From NCBI GenBank assembly GCA_002170395.1, contig NHEJ01000006.1, positions 5,472 to 69,471 of the forward strand: a stretch of DNA of 64,000 nucleotides, given 5' to 3'. Made by a program: the position numbers and the translations under genes. Positions 37,794 through 45,652 of the stretch are shown in pieces; positions within the stretch are counted from its first letter, which is position 1, and each line of letters begins with the position of its first letter. The notes under the pieces were generated by a model. That model had not been told where the DNA came from, ran no database searches, and saw nothing but the letters and a program-made list of their open reading frames with translations. This DNA is from Betaproteobacteria bacterium TMED82. Its GTDB lineage: Bacteria; Pseudomonadota; Gammaproteobacteria; Burkholderiales; Burkholderiaceae_A.

Positions 37794-38723
37794 CTAAATA
37801 TTCATTGAATCCACTAAAAATTCAACTAATCTTTCGCTAATATTTTCAGAACATACAGATTGAGCTCCTCTCCAAGCAGGGATACCATTTACTTCGATTA
37901 CCTGATAACCATGAATATGATCGAGTAACAAATCAACCCCTGCAAACTGCAGTCCGATCACTTTGGCAGCGTCTTCAGCCAACTTTTTTACTTGCTCTGA
38001 CAGTACTATCGGAAAACACTCAGCACCTTTAGAAACATTATGAATCCAACCTTTGCCTCTGCGTATCATTCCAAATCTTGCTTCGTAATCCAATACTAAA
38101 ATTCTAAGGTCGTAATCATATGAATTGCCTGGTGAAGGAATAAAAGCCTGCATGTAAAATACACCCCCAGTTTTTTTTGCGAAATCAACCAGTGCAGACT
38201 TGTTTGTAACTGGCACACAAAACCTTTCAATATCCTTCCCTTGAGATCCAAAGAGAGGCTTGAAAACCACATACTGGTTATTTTTAAAGTTTACATTTAG
38301 AATCTTAATTACTTGATCAATGTCCTCAGCTAACCATGCATCCGGTGTCGGTATACCAGATTTTTTTAATAAAAAACTTGTTGTTCCCTTGTCAACACTT
38401 TTCTCTATCGCACTTGGTTGATTTATGACAGGAACTTTTAACGACGCTAAACAATGCAAAATTGCAAGTCTCTTCGTAATTTGCTCCAAAGAACCACCGG
38501 AAATACCTCTCACAAAAGCTGCGGCTGGGGAATAATCGTTGCCCTCACCGAAACTTATATTAGCCATGCAACCCTTCATCATTAAATTACATTTAGCAAG
38601 ATCAATAAAAGTGCAATTGATTTTTCTTTGAGTGAACTCTCTTGATAATTCATCAGTATGCCAGCCGATTTCATCGGTAAAAACTATAACACTCTTTGCT
38701 TTTAAACCTAATGCTGTATCCAT
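37794..38723 (-). CDS. RimK-like ATP-grasp ligase (MptN-like)
   Basis: ATP-grasp ligase of the RimK/GshB group, 309 residues. Signature stretches: TSFLLKKSGIPTPDAWLAED near residue 120, VVFKPLFGSQGKDIERF near 155, FYMQAFIPSPG, and the Mg site YQVIEVNGIPAWRG near 275. The archaeal relatives MptN and CofF add glutamate to methanopterin or F420. In this cluster it is a candidate for adding a glutamate-like group to the H4MPT or methylofuran side chain. It overlaps mch by 16 bases. Confidence 0.86.
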   Translation of the reverse strand: MDTALGLKAKSVIVFTDEIGWHTDELSREFTQRKINCTFIDLAKCNLMMKGCMANISFGEGNDYSPAAAFVRGISGGSLEQITKRLAILHCLASLKVPVINQPSAIEKSVDKGTTSFLLKKSGIPTPDAWLAEDIDQVIKILNVNFKNNQYVVFKPLFGSQGKDIERFCVPVTNKSALVDFAKKTGGVFYMQAFIPSPGNSYDYDLRILVLDYEARFGMIRRGKGWIHNVSKGAECFPIVLSEQVKKLAEDAAKVIGLQFAGVDLLLDHIHGYQVIEVNGIPAWRGAQSVCSENISERLVEFLVDSMNI

Positions 38724-39691
38724 AACTTTTCTAAAAGCTCAAGATTAAGGTTTCCTTTTTTCCAAGTTTTTCCAGAGGAAAGATTACTAATCAAAATTTC
38801 AGCCGGAGCGAAAAGAGCAGGGTCAATTTTATAAAAGTCATAGTCTACGTTCTTGAAAATATTGGAAAAAGACTCTCCGTAATCCTCAGAATTAGAGGAT
38901 GGTATTTCATATGCTAATTGCTCCGCATCTGTATCAGAACAATCAACTAAAATATGTACACTCCCTCCATATAAAATTGCATCGTTTGTCCTTCCCATTG
39001 CTTCAACTAAATTTTTTCCTGGTGTAGGCAAAGGTGCGCGACCACTTCCACTACGAATATTATCAAGTGGAAAACCCAATGTATGAGCTTTATGCAAGCC
39101 AACCTCTAAAACTCTGCTTACAACCTGAGTTGTACCTGCTAGGCTAGTGGTCGGAGTCAATATTAATGCCAGTTTGTTAGTTTCGATATTGCAGTTATTA
39201 GATATTTTTTCAATAACATCAATTGGCGGTATTGTAGATACCTCCATCACCATCACACCATATTGAGAAATATCTTTATAGTTTAGGTCAGAAAATAACT
39301 CTTCACGGCAAGCAAGAGCTCTAGCGGGACCGGACCCTAAACAATTAAAAACTTTATCCTCATTTATATTTTTACGCCCAGATAAACTCCAGCCGGCGTA
39401 CTGGCTAGCAAGACACGCCAGCACGGGGAATTCGCTCCGGACTGTTACCCAGTTTTGTAACCTGCTGGTGCTATTTACATCCAACCTAACGTTTCCAAGC
39501 CCTCCCATACAAATCTCGGCAATCAAAACGCCAACTAGACTTCCACCACTAACTGAGATACCCGCATCTAATATCATTGATCCCAGCGGCCCCTCTAAAG
39601 CCTGAACTTTTAGGCTATTTTTTTTTAATAGAATTTCCTTAAATAACCTAAAACTTTCGTCGTTAAGACTATACTCTGGGATTTTCATCAT
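38708..39691 (-). CDS. mch: Methenyltetrahydromethanopterin cyclohydrolase
   Basis: Hydrolyses methenyl-H4MPT to formyl-H4MPT, between methylene-H4MPT dehydrogenase and the Fhc complex. The 327-residue protein shows AGISVSGGSLVGVLIAEICMGG near residue 47 (given by ends), CLASQYAGWSLSG, GSGPARALACREELF, and GRTNDAILYGGSVHILVDC, all typical of Mch. The start codon ATG 39691 follows GGAGGG; a second in-frame ATG is the next codon. It overlaps the RimK-like gene and follows the ATP-grasp gene with a 22 bp gap. Confidence 0.96.
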   Translation of the reverse strand: MMKIPEYSLNDESFRLFKEILLKKNSLKVQALEGPLGSMILDAGISVSGGSLVGVLIAEICMGGLGNVRLDVNSTSRLQNWVTVRSEFPVLACLASQYAGWSLSGRKNINEDKVFNCLGSGPARALACREELFSDLNYKDISQYGVMVMEVSTIPPIDVIEKISNNCNIETNKLALILTPTTSLAGTTQVVSRVLEVGLHKAHTLGFPLDNIRSGSGRAPLPTPGKNLVEAMGRTNDAILYGGSVHILVDCSDTDAEQLAYEIPSSNSEDYGESFSNIFKNVDYDFYKIDPALFAPAEILISNLSSGKTWKKGNLNLELLEKLWIQH

Positions 39692-39713
39692 TACCCTCCG
39701 GTACGTTCTAATT

Positions 39714-40862
39714 TCATTTACAAAAAAGCTGCATTATCTCTCTCTCCATCGTCTCTAGTGACTCTTGCAGGTACAAAAGGTTATGCCCCTCAGAAAAAAC
39801 AGAGCAAAGCGGCTGGTTTTTTTCTATGAGCCGACCACTTGCAGGACAATCAGTAGTATAAGATATTTCTCTCAGTAACTTAATTTCTAACTCTGTAATT
39901 TCCATATTCTTTGGCGCAAAAATTATAGAAATCCCAAAACATTTGTCGTCAACCTTTGTTATTTTTTTTAATTCCTCCAAACAGAGCAAATCAAATTGAT
40001 CACCCTGTAAAAAAATATCGCAATGGCAATTAAATAATAAGCCATCATACTTTTTCTCAAAAACTTCAAGCGATGATGTTAACCGTGGATTCAGCTCTAA
40101 AATATAAAGCATATTTTCTTTTAAGATAAAATCGAGACCAAAGTAACCTTTTAAGTGAAACGCCTTACTTAAACATAATGCATAACCCTCTAACCTTTTC
40201 AATATTAAGTTAGATAAATTGACTGGTCCTAAAATCCCGGAATATATGTAAGGAAAATTGTCTATTCTGCGATTCAGTAATTTACAAACCCCTAAAAAAA
40301 TTATGTCTTGTCCATTACCAATGAATGAAGCACTTAAGTGCAAACCATCAATTTCTTGCTGAAAGAAACTTGATCTTTCATCTAAGTTTTCAACACTTTT
40401 CCTCACTCCTAATCCACCGCAACAGCATAGGCTTTTTTTTAACCAATTCTGTTGAAAATCATGTGGGGTTTTTGCACTAAAACTTACCTTCGGATATGGA
40501 ATCTCAAAAACATCTAAAGTTGAAAAAAAAACTTTGGGGTTGCGAATTTTTTCGAAAACAAGCGAAGACACTCCTAACCTCGGCAGGATATCATCAGCCA
40601 ACTTTAATAACCGAAAGTTTTTTTCAAAACCTGAACCGGCAACCCAAAAAGTACAGCCACTTCTTTTAGTCCTCTCAAGCGCATCTAAAAATCTATCCTC
40701 GTCAATGCTCGGAAAAGGTGATGAGGAGCCGATTGAAAGCCATTTCTCAGAATGTTTTAAGGTTTCTAAATCGCCAAATACATCCATAGAAAAAACTTTC
40801 TGGTGTGATTGGGAGGCTACTTCCGATAGAAAGCGAGTTGACAAGGAAGCTATGGCTATCAT
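39714..40862 (-). CDS. ATP-grasp protein of the C1 cluster (COG2232 type)
   Basis: Second cluster-specific ATP-grasp protein, 382 residues. The N-terminal part (MIAIASLSTRFLSEVASQS) is a Rossmann-like domain. The catalytic part has the glycine stretch SLCCCGGLGVRKSVENL near 145, FQQEIDGLHLSASFIGNG, and the metal site ILELNPRLTSSLEVFEKK near 255. Its C-terminal GYFGLDFILKE..ELNPRLTSS closely echoes GYIGIDFILKK..EINPRLTCS of the MfnD-like protein at 29.7 kb, so the two may be old paralogues. The substrate is unknown; a cofactor side chain is likely. It overlaps the beta-RFAP synthase gene by 4 bases. Confidence 0.83.
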   Translation of the reverse strand: MIAIASLSTRFLSEVASQSHQKVFSMDVFGDLETLKHSEKWLSIGSSSPFPSIDEDRFLDALERTKRSGCTFWVAGSGFEKNFRLLKLADDILPRLGVSSLVFEKIRNPKVFFSTLDVFEIPYPKVSFSAKTPHDFQQNWLKKSLCCCGGLGVRKSVENLDERSSFFQQEIDGLHLSASFIGNGQDIIFLGVCKLLNRRIDNFPYIYSGILGPVNLSNLILKRLEGYALCLSKAFHLKGYFGLDFILKENMLYILELNPRLTSSLEVFEKKYDGLLFNCHCDIFLQGDQFDLLCLEELKKITKVDDKCFGISIIFAPKNMEITELEIKLLREISYTTDCPASGRLIEKNQPLCSVFSEGHNLLYLQESLETMEREIMQLFCK

Positions 40863-41818
40863 TGATTCCAGTTCTGCGAAAAACCTGAATTCTTTGCCTT
40901 AACTACTCTCAGCTCTAAAGTTTCATTGATCACCAATTTTTTATTAGCTGCTGTAAGAGCTTTAGCCAGTGAAACCTCATCTTTAAAAAAAGCAAACCCT
41001 GTGGGTCCCCAAGATGATTGTCCAATACTAACTAAGAAATTTTTTTTTAGCCAACCTAATAAATTATTAATTTCGGGACTTAAAAACTTTGATCTGCCCT
41101 GCGACTTATAAAACAACTCACCCATATAATCCTGAATAAAATTCAGGCCTGCCGAAAAACTCTCAAAATCTCGCTCTAAAATAGCAGGCAGTACTCCCAG
41201 AAATACTTTTCGACATACTTGATCAACAGAAACACTTGAATCACAGATAAGATGCTGTAGGGCAAATTTTTCCTTTTCTCCATGTAATCCTGTTACATCC
41301 TTTTTTAAAATTAATAATAGAGGCCACTCTTTTGGAAATTCAGCACGAGCAATTAAAGGTGGAGGATCGGTCTTTTCATTATTTTTACCCGCATCAATTA
41401 AAAATCCACCATAATTAAAACCAGCTATACCTATGCCACTCCGTTTTCCTCTACCTAATATTTCTGCAATTTTTCTTACTGAGCACTTAACCTTGTAGAT
41501 TTCAGATATTGCTTTTCCGATGGCTAAAGCTAGTTGAGTACCAGATCCAAATCCACTATGTCTTGGCGGAATTTGGACAACCCTAATACTTATTGAAGTT
41601 TTGATATCGTGATATGCACAGAAGGTGAAAACTAATTGTTCAATGTAGACCTTGGTATCCGAGGAAATTAAAGAATCATAGATCTCGAAGTTGCTACTTT
41701 TATCAACAATTAAAATTACGTCGAAATTATCGATTACTAAACCAACACTTGCAAATTTCCTACCGGACTCACCCTGCATATCGATAAAACCGAAGTGCAG
41801 CCTTGCCGGAGCTTCAAT
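40859..41818 (-). CDS. mptG: Beta-ribofuranosylaminobenzene 5'-phosphate synthase with non-standard start codon
   Basis: First committed step of H4MPT synthesis: p-aminobenzoate plus PRPP to beta-RFAP, CO2 and pyrophosphate. GHMP-kinase-fold signature: PPRHSGFGSGTQLALAIGKA. The family N-terminus EAPARLHFGFID is encoded at 41815-41780, but no ATG, GTG or TTG lies between it and the in-frame stop at 41893-41895. The first ATG (41779) would remove it. I place the start at ATT 41818 (319 aa), with AAGGG ten bases upstream; ATA 41839 and CTG 41863 are alternatives. A sequence error is also possible. It is the first gene of its minus-strand run. Confidence 0.8.
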   Translation of the reverse strand: MEAPARLHFGFIDMQGESGRKFASVGLVIDNFDVILIVDKSSNFEIYDSLISSDTKVYIEQLVFTFCAYHDIKTSISIRVVQIPPRHSGFGSGTQLALAIGKAISEIYKVKCSVRKIAEILGRGKRSGIGIAGFNYGGFLIDAGKNNEKTDPPPLIARAEFPKEWPLLLILKKDVTGLHGEKEKFALQHLICDSSVSVDQVCRKVFLGVLPAILERDFESFSAGLNFIQDYMGELFYKSQGRSKFLSPEINNLLGWLKKNFLVSIGQSSWGPTGFAFFKDEVSLAKALTAANKKLVINETLELRVVKAKNSGFSQNWNQ

Positions 41819-41893
41819 TCTATATGAACCCTTATTTATGACAGTGCCTTTAATATTGAACAGAATACTATAATAGTATACGCACTTGAAGCT

Positions 41894-42385
41894 CTACTGT
41901 ACCTCCTCGTCGTCCACCGGAGGTGGTGGAAGTTTTAACCCATAAAGGGCGGGGAAAATTTCGTCACTCTTATCCAGCGCAATCTCTAACTGTTTGTCCA
42001 CTTCTGCGTCTATCGTTATAGAATCCCCGGTTCCAAGCCACTGAGCTCTATTGTTCCTAATTGTCAATAATTTAGCGACTGAGCAAAATTTTGCATTTTC
42101 CTGAACCCATTTTTCAGAAGCAATTCTCCTTTGTAGGGGATCTCTAACCGTCAAAGCAACAAATCTAAATTCCGCAACTAAACATTTGTCCACCCCACTA
42201 TCCTCCTCAATATCTGGATAAAATATTTTATTTTGAATAGGGCGAATAGGTTTTGGTGGGATTGGAGTCAAATCCTCGTCAGTGCTCTGCTGCGTATCTT
42301 GCCCTGAAACGGAAACACAAAAAAAAGACCAAGCCAAAAAGACAACAATAGTTAGAAACTTTGGGTTTAATGATAGTTTATTCAT
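41894..42385 (-). CDS. Exported protein of unknown function
   Basis: No family recognised. A signal peptide is visible (MNKLSLNPKFLTIVVFLAWS, cleaved after about VSVSGQ). A short acidic/Pro-rich linker (TPIPPKPIRPIQ) and a small domain follow, with two cysteines (DKCLVAEFRF and NAKFCSVAKLL) that could form a disulfide. The C-terminus is Pro/acidic (LKLPPPPVDDEEVQ). Other starts at 42397 (ATG) or 42400 (TTG) would lengthen the leader. It follows the lipoprotein gene in the same direction and precedes mptG, with a gap of about 75 bases before the proposed mptG start. Confidence 0.72.
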   Translation of the reverse strand: MNKLSLNPKFLTIVVFLAWSFFCVSVSGQDTQQSTDEDLTPIPPKPIRPIQNKIFYPDIEEDSGVDKCLVAEFRFVALTVRDPLQRRIASEKWVQENAKFCSVAKLLTIRNNRAQWLGTGDSITIDAEVDKQLEIALDKSDEIFPALYGLKLPPPPVDDEEVQ

Positions 42386-42402
42386 GAACCATGCCATCAA
42401 TG

Positions 42403-42897
42403 TTAACTATTTGGCTCCAAGACAATGTTTATTTGATTATCATATCTCCAGTAAGCTCCAGTTATAAGATCAACAACTCCTGGGACCAAACCCAAATAGG
42501 TGTTGGTTGTAGATTTAGAATTAGCAACAATATTATCCCACCCAAATTCATTTGATATAGTATTAACAATCCCAACACTACCTCCTGTAACTCCTATGGC
42601 GCCGAGACCAGAGGGATTGCTGACAAGCCTCAACATTCTGGGCTGAAATCCTTGGGCAGAGCATACTAGAACTAGCTCCTTAGCGGATCTATTTGTATAC
42701 AAAACAGGGTTTCCGTGTGTTAATGCTCCCAACTCTCTATTATCACGATAAGCCCTACATATCGTACTTTCAGGCATAAGTGTTACCGATATCGGCTGTG
42801 AAGTTCCTTCGAAAACAGTTGCACAGCCAGTTAAAACTAACGCTGAAAATACGATAAAGAGGGTGGAGGATCTGAGAATTGGTCTAATATTCTTCAT
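42403..42897 (-). CDS. Lipoprotein of unknown function
   Basis: Protein of 164 residues with a clear lipobox: ALVLTGCATVFEGTSQPISV, lipidated Cys near residue 25. The CATVFEGTSQPISV start and CRAYRDNRELGALTHGNP, meaning a PEGA-like small beta domain, resemble outer-membrane lipoproteins often found in marine proteobacteria. A glycine-rich hydrophobic stretch (about 110-125, GLGAIGVTGGSVGIVNT) and VPGVVDLITGAYWRY follow. The function is unknown. It lies next to, and in the same direction as, the exported protein gene, and is divergent from the cpdA-like gene. Confidence 0.8.
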   Translation of the reverse strand: MKNIRPILRSSTLFIVFSALVLTGCATVFEGTSQPISVTLMPESTICRAYRDNRELGALTHGNPVLYTNRSAKELVLVCSAQGFQPRMLRLVSNPSGLGAIGVTGGSVGIVNTISNEFGWDNIVANSKSTTNTYLGLVPGVVDLITGAYWRYDNQINIVLEPNS

Positions 42898-42984
42898 GTT
42901 TTTACCTTAAAAAAAAAGATACTTTAAAAAATCAAATAAAAAAAAGTACATTACAAACGTATAATCGGATCATTGAACAATATC

Positions 42985-43013
42985 TTTACATATTATTGTG
43001 ATATTTATATACT
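42985..43013 (+). promoter_or_regulatory. Sigma-70-like promoter for the phosphodiesterase gene
   Basis: TTTACA at 42985-42990 and TATACT at 43008-43013 are separated by 17 bases, close to consensus. The expected start of transcription is near 43020, leaving only about 8 bases before the ATG at 43029 and no Shine-Dalgarno sequence, so the mRNA would be almost leaderless. It lies in a 131 bp very AT-rich intergenic region shared with the divergent lipoprotein gene. An ACAATA...TATTGT inverted repeat overlaps the -35 region (about 42977-42999) and could bind a regulator, but AT-rich chance matches are common. Confidence 0.45.
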
Positions 43014-43028
43014 TTTGCATTTCTCTAT

Positions 43029-43850
43029 ATGGATAAATTTGTCCTAGCACAATTCTCTGATACCCATGTCTGTAGAAGCGGCGAATTACTGAATAATGGA
43101 ATAAATTCTAATAGGCGTCTTGAAAAAGCCATTGAATATCTGTTAAATCACAGTATAAGGCCGGATGCTTTAATAGTAACGGGAGATTTGGTGCAAGAGG
43201 GATTTGATGAGGAATATGCTCAATTAAAAACTTTTTTAGACCCGGTAATTAAACGATTTCCAGTTTATTTATGTCTTGGAAATCATGATAGTCATGCATC
43301 TTTTTACAGACATTTCTCTGAATACCCTGGTATCGCAGGAAGTCAAGGATTAGAAAATTGGAAAAAGGGGAGAATGACAGACCTTGCAGTAAGCTATAGT
43401 GTAGAACTTTTCAACTCTAAATTAGTGGTTTTGGACAGTTTACAAAATGGCTCAGCGAGAGGATTGCTGGTTGGTTCGCAACTTAAAAATATTAGTAACT
43501 TATCAAAAGATATTGAAAACCAAAACAACATATTAGCTATTCACCACCCGCCAATTTCCAGCGGCAATGCCACGATGGATACAATATGCCTTGAAAACCC
43601 TGAAACGCTTGAAAAATTATTAAATCTTTTTCCTACGTTCAGTTTGATTCTTAGTGGGCATATTCACAGAACAATAATATCCAGATTTGCAGGGTGTACA
43701 GTATGTATTTGTCCTAGCACAGCTCACCTATACCCTATTGACCTTACACCAACTAACACATTGCCCACTCGTGAACAACCGGGATATTTTCTGCACAGAT
43801 ATTTAGAAAATAAAGGTTGGATTTCCCAGCTTATATCTCTTGAACTATAA
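43029..43850 (+). CDS. cpdA: CpdA-like metallophosphoesterase
   Basis: Calcineurin-like phosphoesterase of 273 residues, closest in pattern to 3',5'-cAMP phosphodiesterase CpdA. Metal-site motifs in order: LAQFSDTHVC (D9, H11), LIVTGDLVQEGFDEEY, CLGNHDSHASF, LAIHHPPISSG and LSGHIHRTI. The C-terminal segment CTVCICPSTAHLYPIDLTP matches CpdA-type enzymes. Whether the substrate is cAMP cannot be shown. It is preceded by a near-consensus promoter and by no visible RBS. A small one-TM protein gene follows 22 bp later. Confidence 0.87.
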   Translation: MDKFVLAQFSDTHVCRSGELLNNGINSNRRLEKAIEYLLNHSIRPDALIVTGDLVQEGFDEEYAQLKTFLDPVIKRFPVYLCLGNHDSHASFYRHFSEYPGIAGSQGLENWKKGRMTDLAVSYSVELFNSKLVVLDSLQNGSARGLLVGSQLKNISNLSKDIENQNNILAIHHPPISSGNATMDTICLENPETLEKLLNLFPTFSLILSGHIHRTIISRFAGCTVCICPSTAHLYPIDLTPTNTLPTREQPGYFLHRYLENKGWISQLISLEL

Positions 43851-43872
43851 TTGCTAGAGAGTTGTTCGACCT

Positions 43873-44208
43873 ATGTTATTCCGTTTACGAAAGACTGCTA
43901 CTATGCCTATTGCTCGAACCACACTTCTATTTCTTTACATACTAATCCTGCTAATGGCACTTGGAGAGGCATTCCTATTTTTTACCGGCTCTAAAACACT
44001 GTTAACGGAAACAATAGTAGCAGTTGGGGAACCATTTAAAGACGAAGAGACCATTAATATTTTTGGCGACTACAATAATTTAGAGCGCCCACAGCTTGTT
44101 TGTAAGTATTTTAATGGTCGAAAAGTTGTTTTTCGACAATTCCCATATTCATCTAAAAACAGTGGGGGAATTGATGCATGCCCCAGTTTCCTGAAACCCA
44201 GACAGTAA
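43873..44208 (+). CDS. Single-span membrane protein of unknown function
   Basis: Hypothetical protein of 111 residues. A basic start (MLFRLRKTATMPIARTT) is followed by one hydrophobic helix (LLFLYILILLMALGEAFLFF), then a polar domain with two cysteines (QLVCKYFNGRKVVF and GGIDACPSFLKPRQ). The topology is probably N-in with the C-terminal domain in the periplasm. No family is recognised. It is convergent with the FlaG-domain gene, 12 bases apart, and may be co-transcribed with the phosphodiesterase gene. Confidence 0.68.
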   Translation: MLFRLRKTATMPIARTTLLFLYILILLMALGEAFLFFTGSKTLLTETIVAVGEPFKDEETINIFGDYNNLERPQLVCKYFNGRKVVFRQFPYSSKNSGGIDACPSFLKPRQ

Positions 44209-44220
44209 ATATGTTTGGAA

Positions 44221-44913
44221 TCAAGCCTTGTCGTCGAACAACATACCTCTCATCGAACGTAGCCCCTCTGAAACACGAATCGCATACTCTGGCGGTATTT
44301 GCCTTATCAGATCTCCGCTTTCGGGATTCACAACAGTAATCACTTCACGATCAAATTCCTTATCACGTGAAAATCTAACGGACCGTCCAAGTTCTTCCAT
44401 CCTCTGATTAAGAGTATCTACAGATCTTTGAATTCTCTCTCTGAATCTATCGACGTCAATCACATTTTCTTCTTTAAGGTCTGCAGGCACATTGTCTTCA
44501 ATGATTTCCTGAAACCCACTTTTTTCCCTGTTCGGTTTGGTCGCGTCGGGCGCATCAACCGGGGAATTTCCAAGCTGACCAGGGCCACCTGGGCCACCTG
44601 CTATGGGTCCACCAGACCCCAATGGAGCACGAGCACCGCCACTCTCTCTACCACCTGGGCCGCCCTGAATCTCAAATTCATCTATTTCTGCTAAAACTCT
44701 AGGTTGGCCGAGTGATCCACGCGATTTTACGCTTGGATCCCCTTCAGTCGTAAGACCAGTCCTCTGACGCTGCACCTCGTTACGCTGGAGTTGCGTAGCC
44801 TTAGCGGGATCCACCCTTTGCGATGTATTAACCGGACTATTTTCTTTAACTTTGGGATCTTGTATGGGTTGAGCAGTAGCGATCCCATTGTTATATCCAA
44901 TACCTTCCGCCAT
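44221..44913 (-). CDS. FlaG-domain protein with Gly/Pro-rich N-terminal half
   Basis: Protein of 230 residues. The last 80 residues match the FlaG family: VDTLNQRMEELGRSVRFSRD, EVITVVNPESGDLIRQIPPE and RVSEGLRSMRGMLFDDKA. Residues 1-145 are unusual: Gln/Pro/Thr-rich, then a Gly/Pro stretch at about 82-112 (GGPGGRESGG, GPIAGGPGGPGQLG). The RBS AGGAGGAAATT is strong. FlaG normally sits beside flagellin and hook-cap genes and influences filament length, but no flagellar gene is in the window. It could be a remnant, or the domain may serve another purpose. Confidence 0.82.
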   Translation of the reverse strand: MAEGIGYNNGIATAQPIQDPKVKENSPVNTSQRVDPAKATQLQRNEVQRQRTGLTTEGDPSVKSRGSLGQPRVLAEIDEFEIQGGPGGRESGGARAPLGSGGPIAGGPGGPGQLGNSPVDAPDATKPNREKSGFQEIIEDNVPADLKEENVIDVDRFRERIQRSVDTLNQRMEELGRSVRFSRDKEFDREVITVVNPESGDLIRQIPPEYAIRVSEGLRSMRGMLFDDKA

Positions 44914-45013
44914 AATTTCCTCCTACCCGTAGTATACTTCACAATAATATTTTTTTTATAACTCAACTTGTTTTTGTAATTATTTCGCAACACTAAATAC
45001 TAAATTTTTTAAA

Positions 45014-45637
45014 ATGCAATTACCTTCTAGTGCATCCGCTCAACGAAACAAAGAACCAATTCTGTCAATTCTTAAACTTTATCTATTAGCAAAGGGCACG
45101 GTGCTTGAAACAGCATCAGGCACCGGGGAACACATAAACTTTTTTTCAGAAAAGTTCAAAACTGTGCATTGGCAACCATCGGACAAACTAGATAGAAATT
45201 TTTGGGCAATTGAGAAGAGGACTGAGCAACAAAATAATGTTGCCTCGCCTATTACTATTGATCTTACTTCGAAAAATCCAACTGATTTATTTTTGAAGTA
45301 CAATGCAATTATAAACATTAATATGATCCATATTTCTCCCTGGGAAGCCACTGTGGGACTTTTTTCACTCGCAAAAAATATCCTACGAAAAGAGGGGTTC
45401 ATTTTTACGTACGGCCCTTATAGGGTAAATGGCAAGCATACTTCCGAGGGTAATGAAAATTTCGACAAATATCTCAGAACAACAAATTCTACATGGGGTG
45501 TGCGTTCCATTGAGAAGGTAGCCACCTTATCAAAAAGATTCGGATTTCGCCTGCACAGAATTCACGATATGCCAATGAACAACTCGGTCCTAATTTTTTA
45601 TTTTAATAATTTTCAAATGACACAGCAAAAATTTTAA
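45014..45637 (+). CDS. DUF938 methyltransferase-like protein
   Basis: Class I SAM methyltransferase-like fold, 207 residues, DUF938 family. The family start is PSSASAQRNKEPILSILKLYL. The SAM-binding glycine loop is VLETASGTGEHINFF near residue 35, followed by HWQPSDKLDRN, INIINMIHIS-type acidic loop text (ININMIHISPWEATVGLF), FTYGPYRVNGKHTSEGNENF and WGVRSIEKV. The substrate is unknown. It is divergent from the flaG-like gene across 100 bp and convergent with the peptidase E-like gene. ATG 45014 has no clear RBS. Confidence 0.86.
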   Translation: MQLPSSASAQRNKEPILSILKLYLLAKGTVLETASGTGEHINFFSEKFKTVHWQPSDKLDRNFWAIEKRTEQQNNVASPITIDLTSKNPTDLFLKYNAIININMIHISPWEATVGLFSLAKNILRKEGFIFTYGPYRVNGKHTSEGNENFDKYLRTTNSTWGVRSIEKVATLSKRFGFRLHRIHDMPMNNSVLIFYFNNFQMTQQKF

Positions 45638-45652
45638 TTCACTTTTTCAGAC

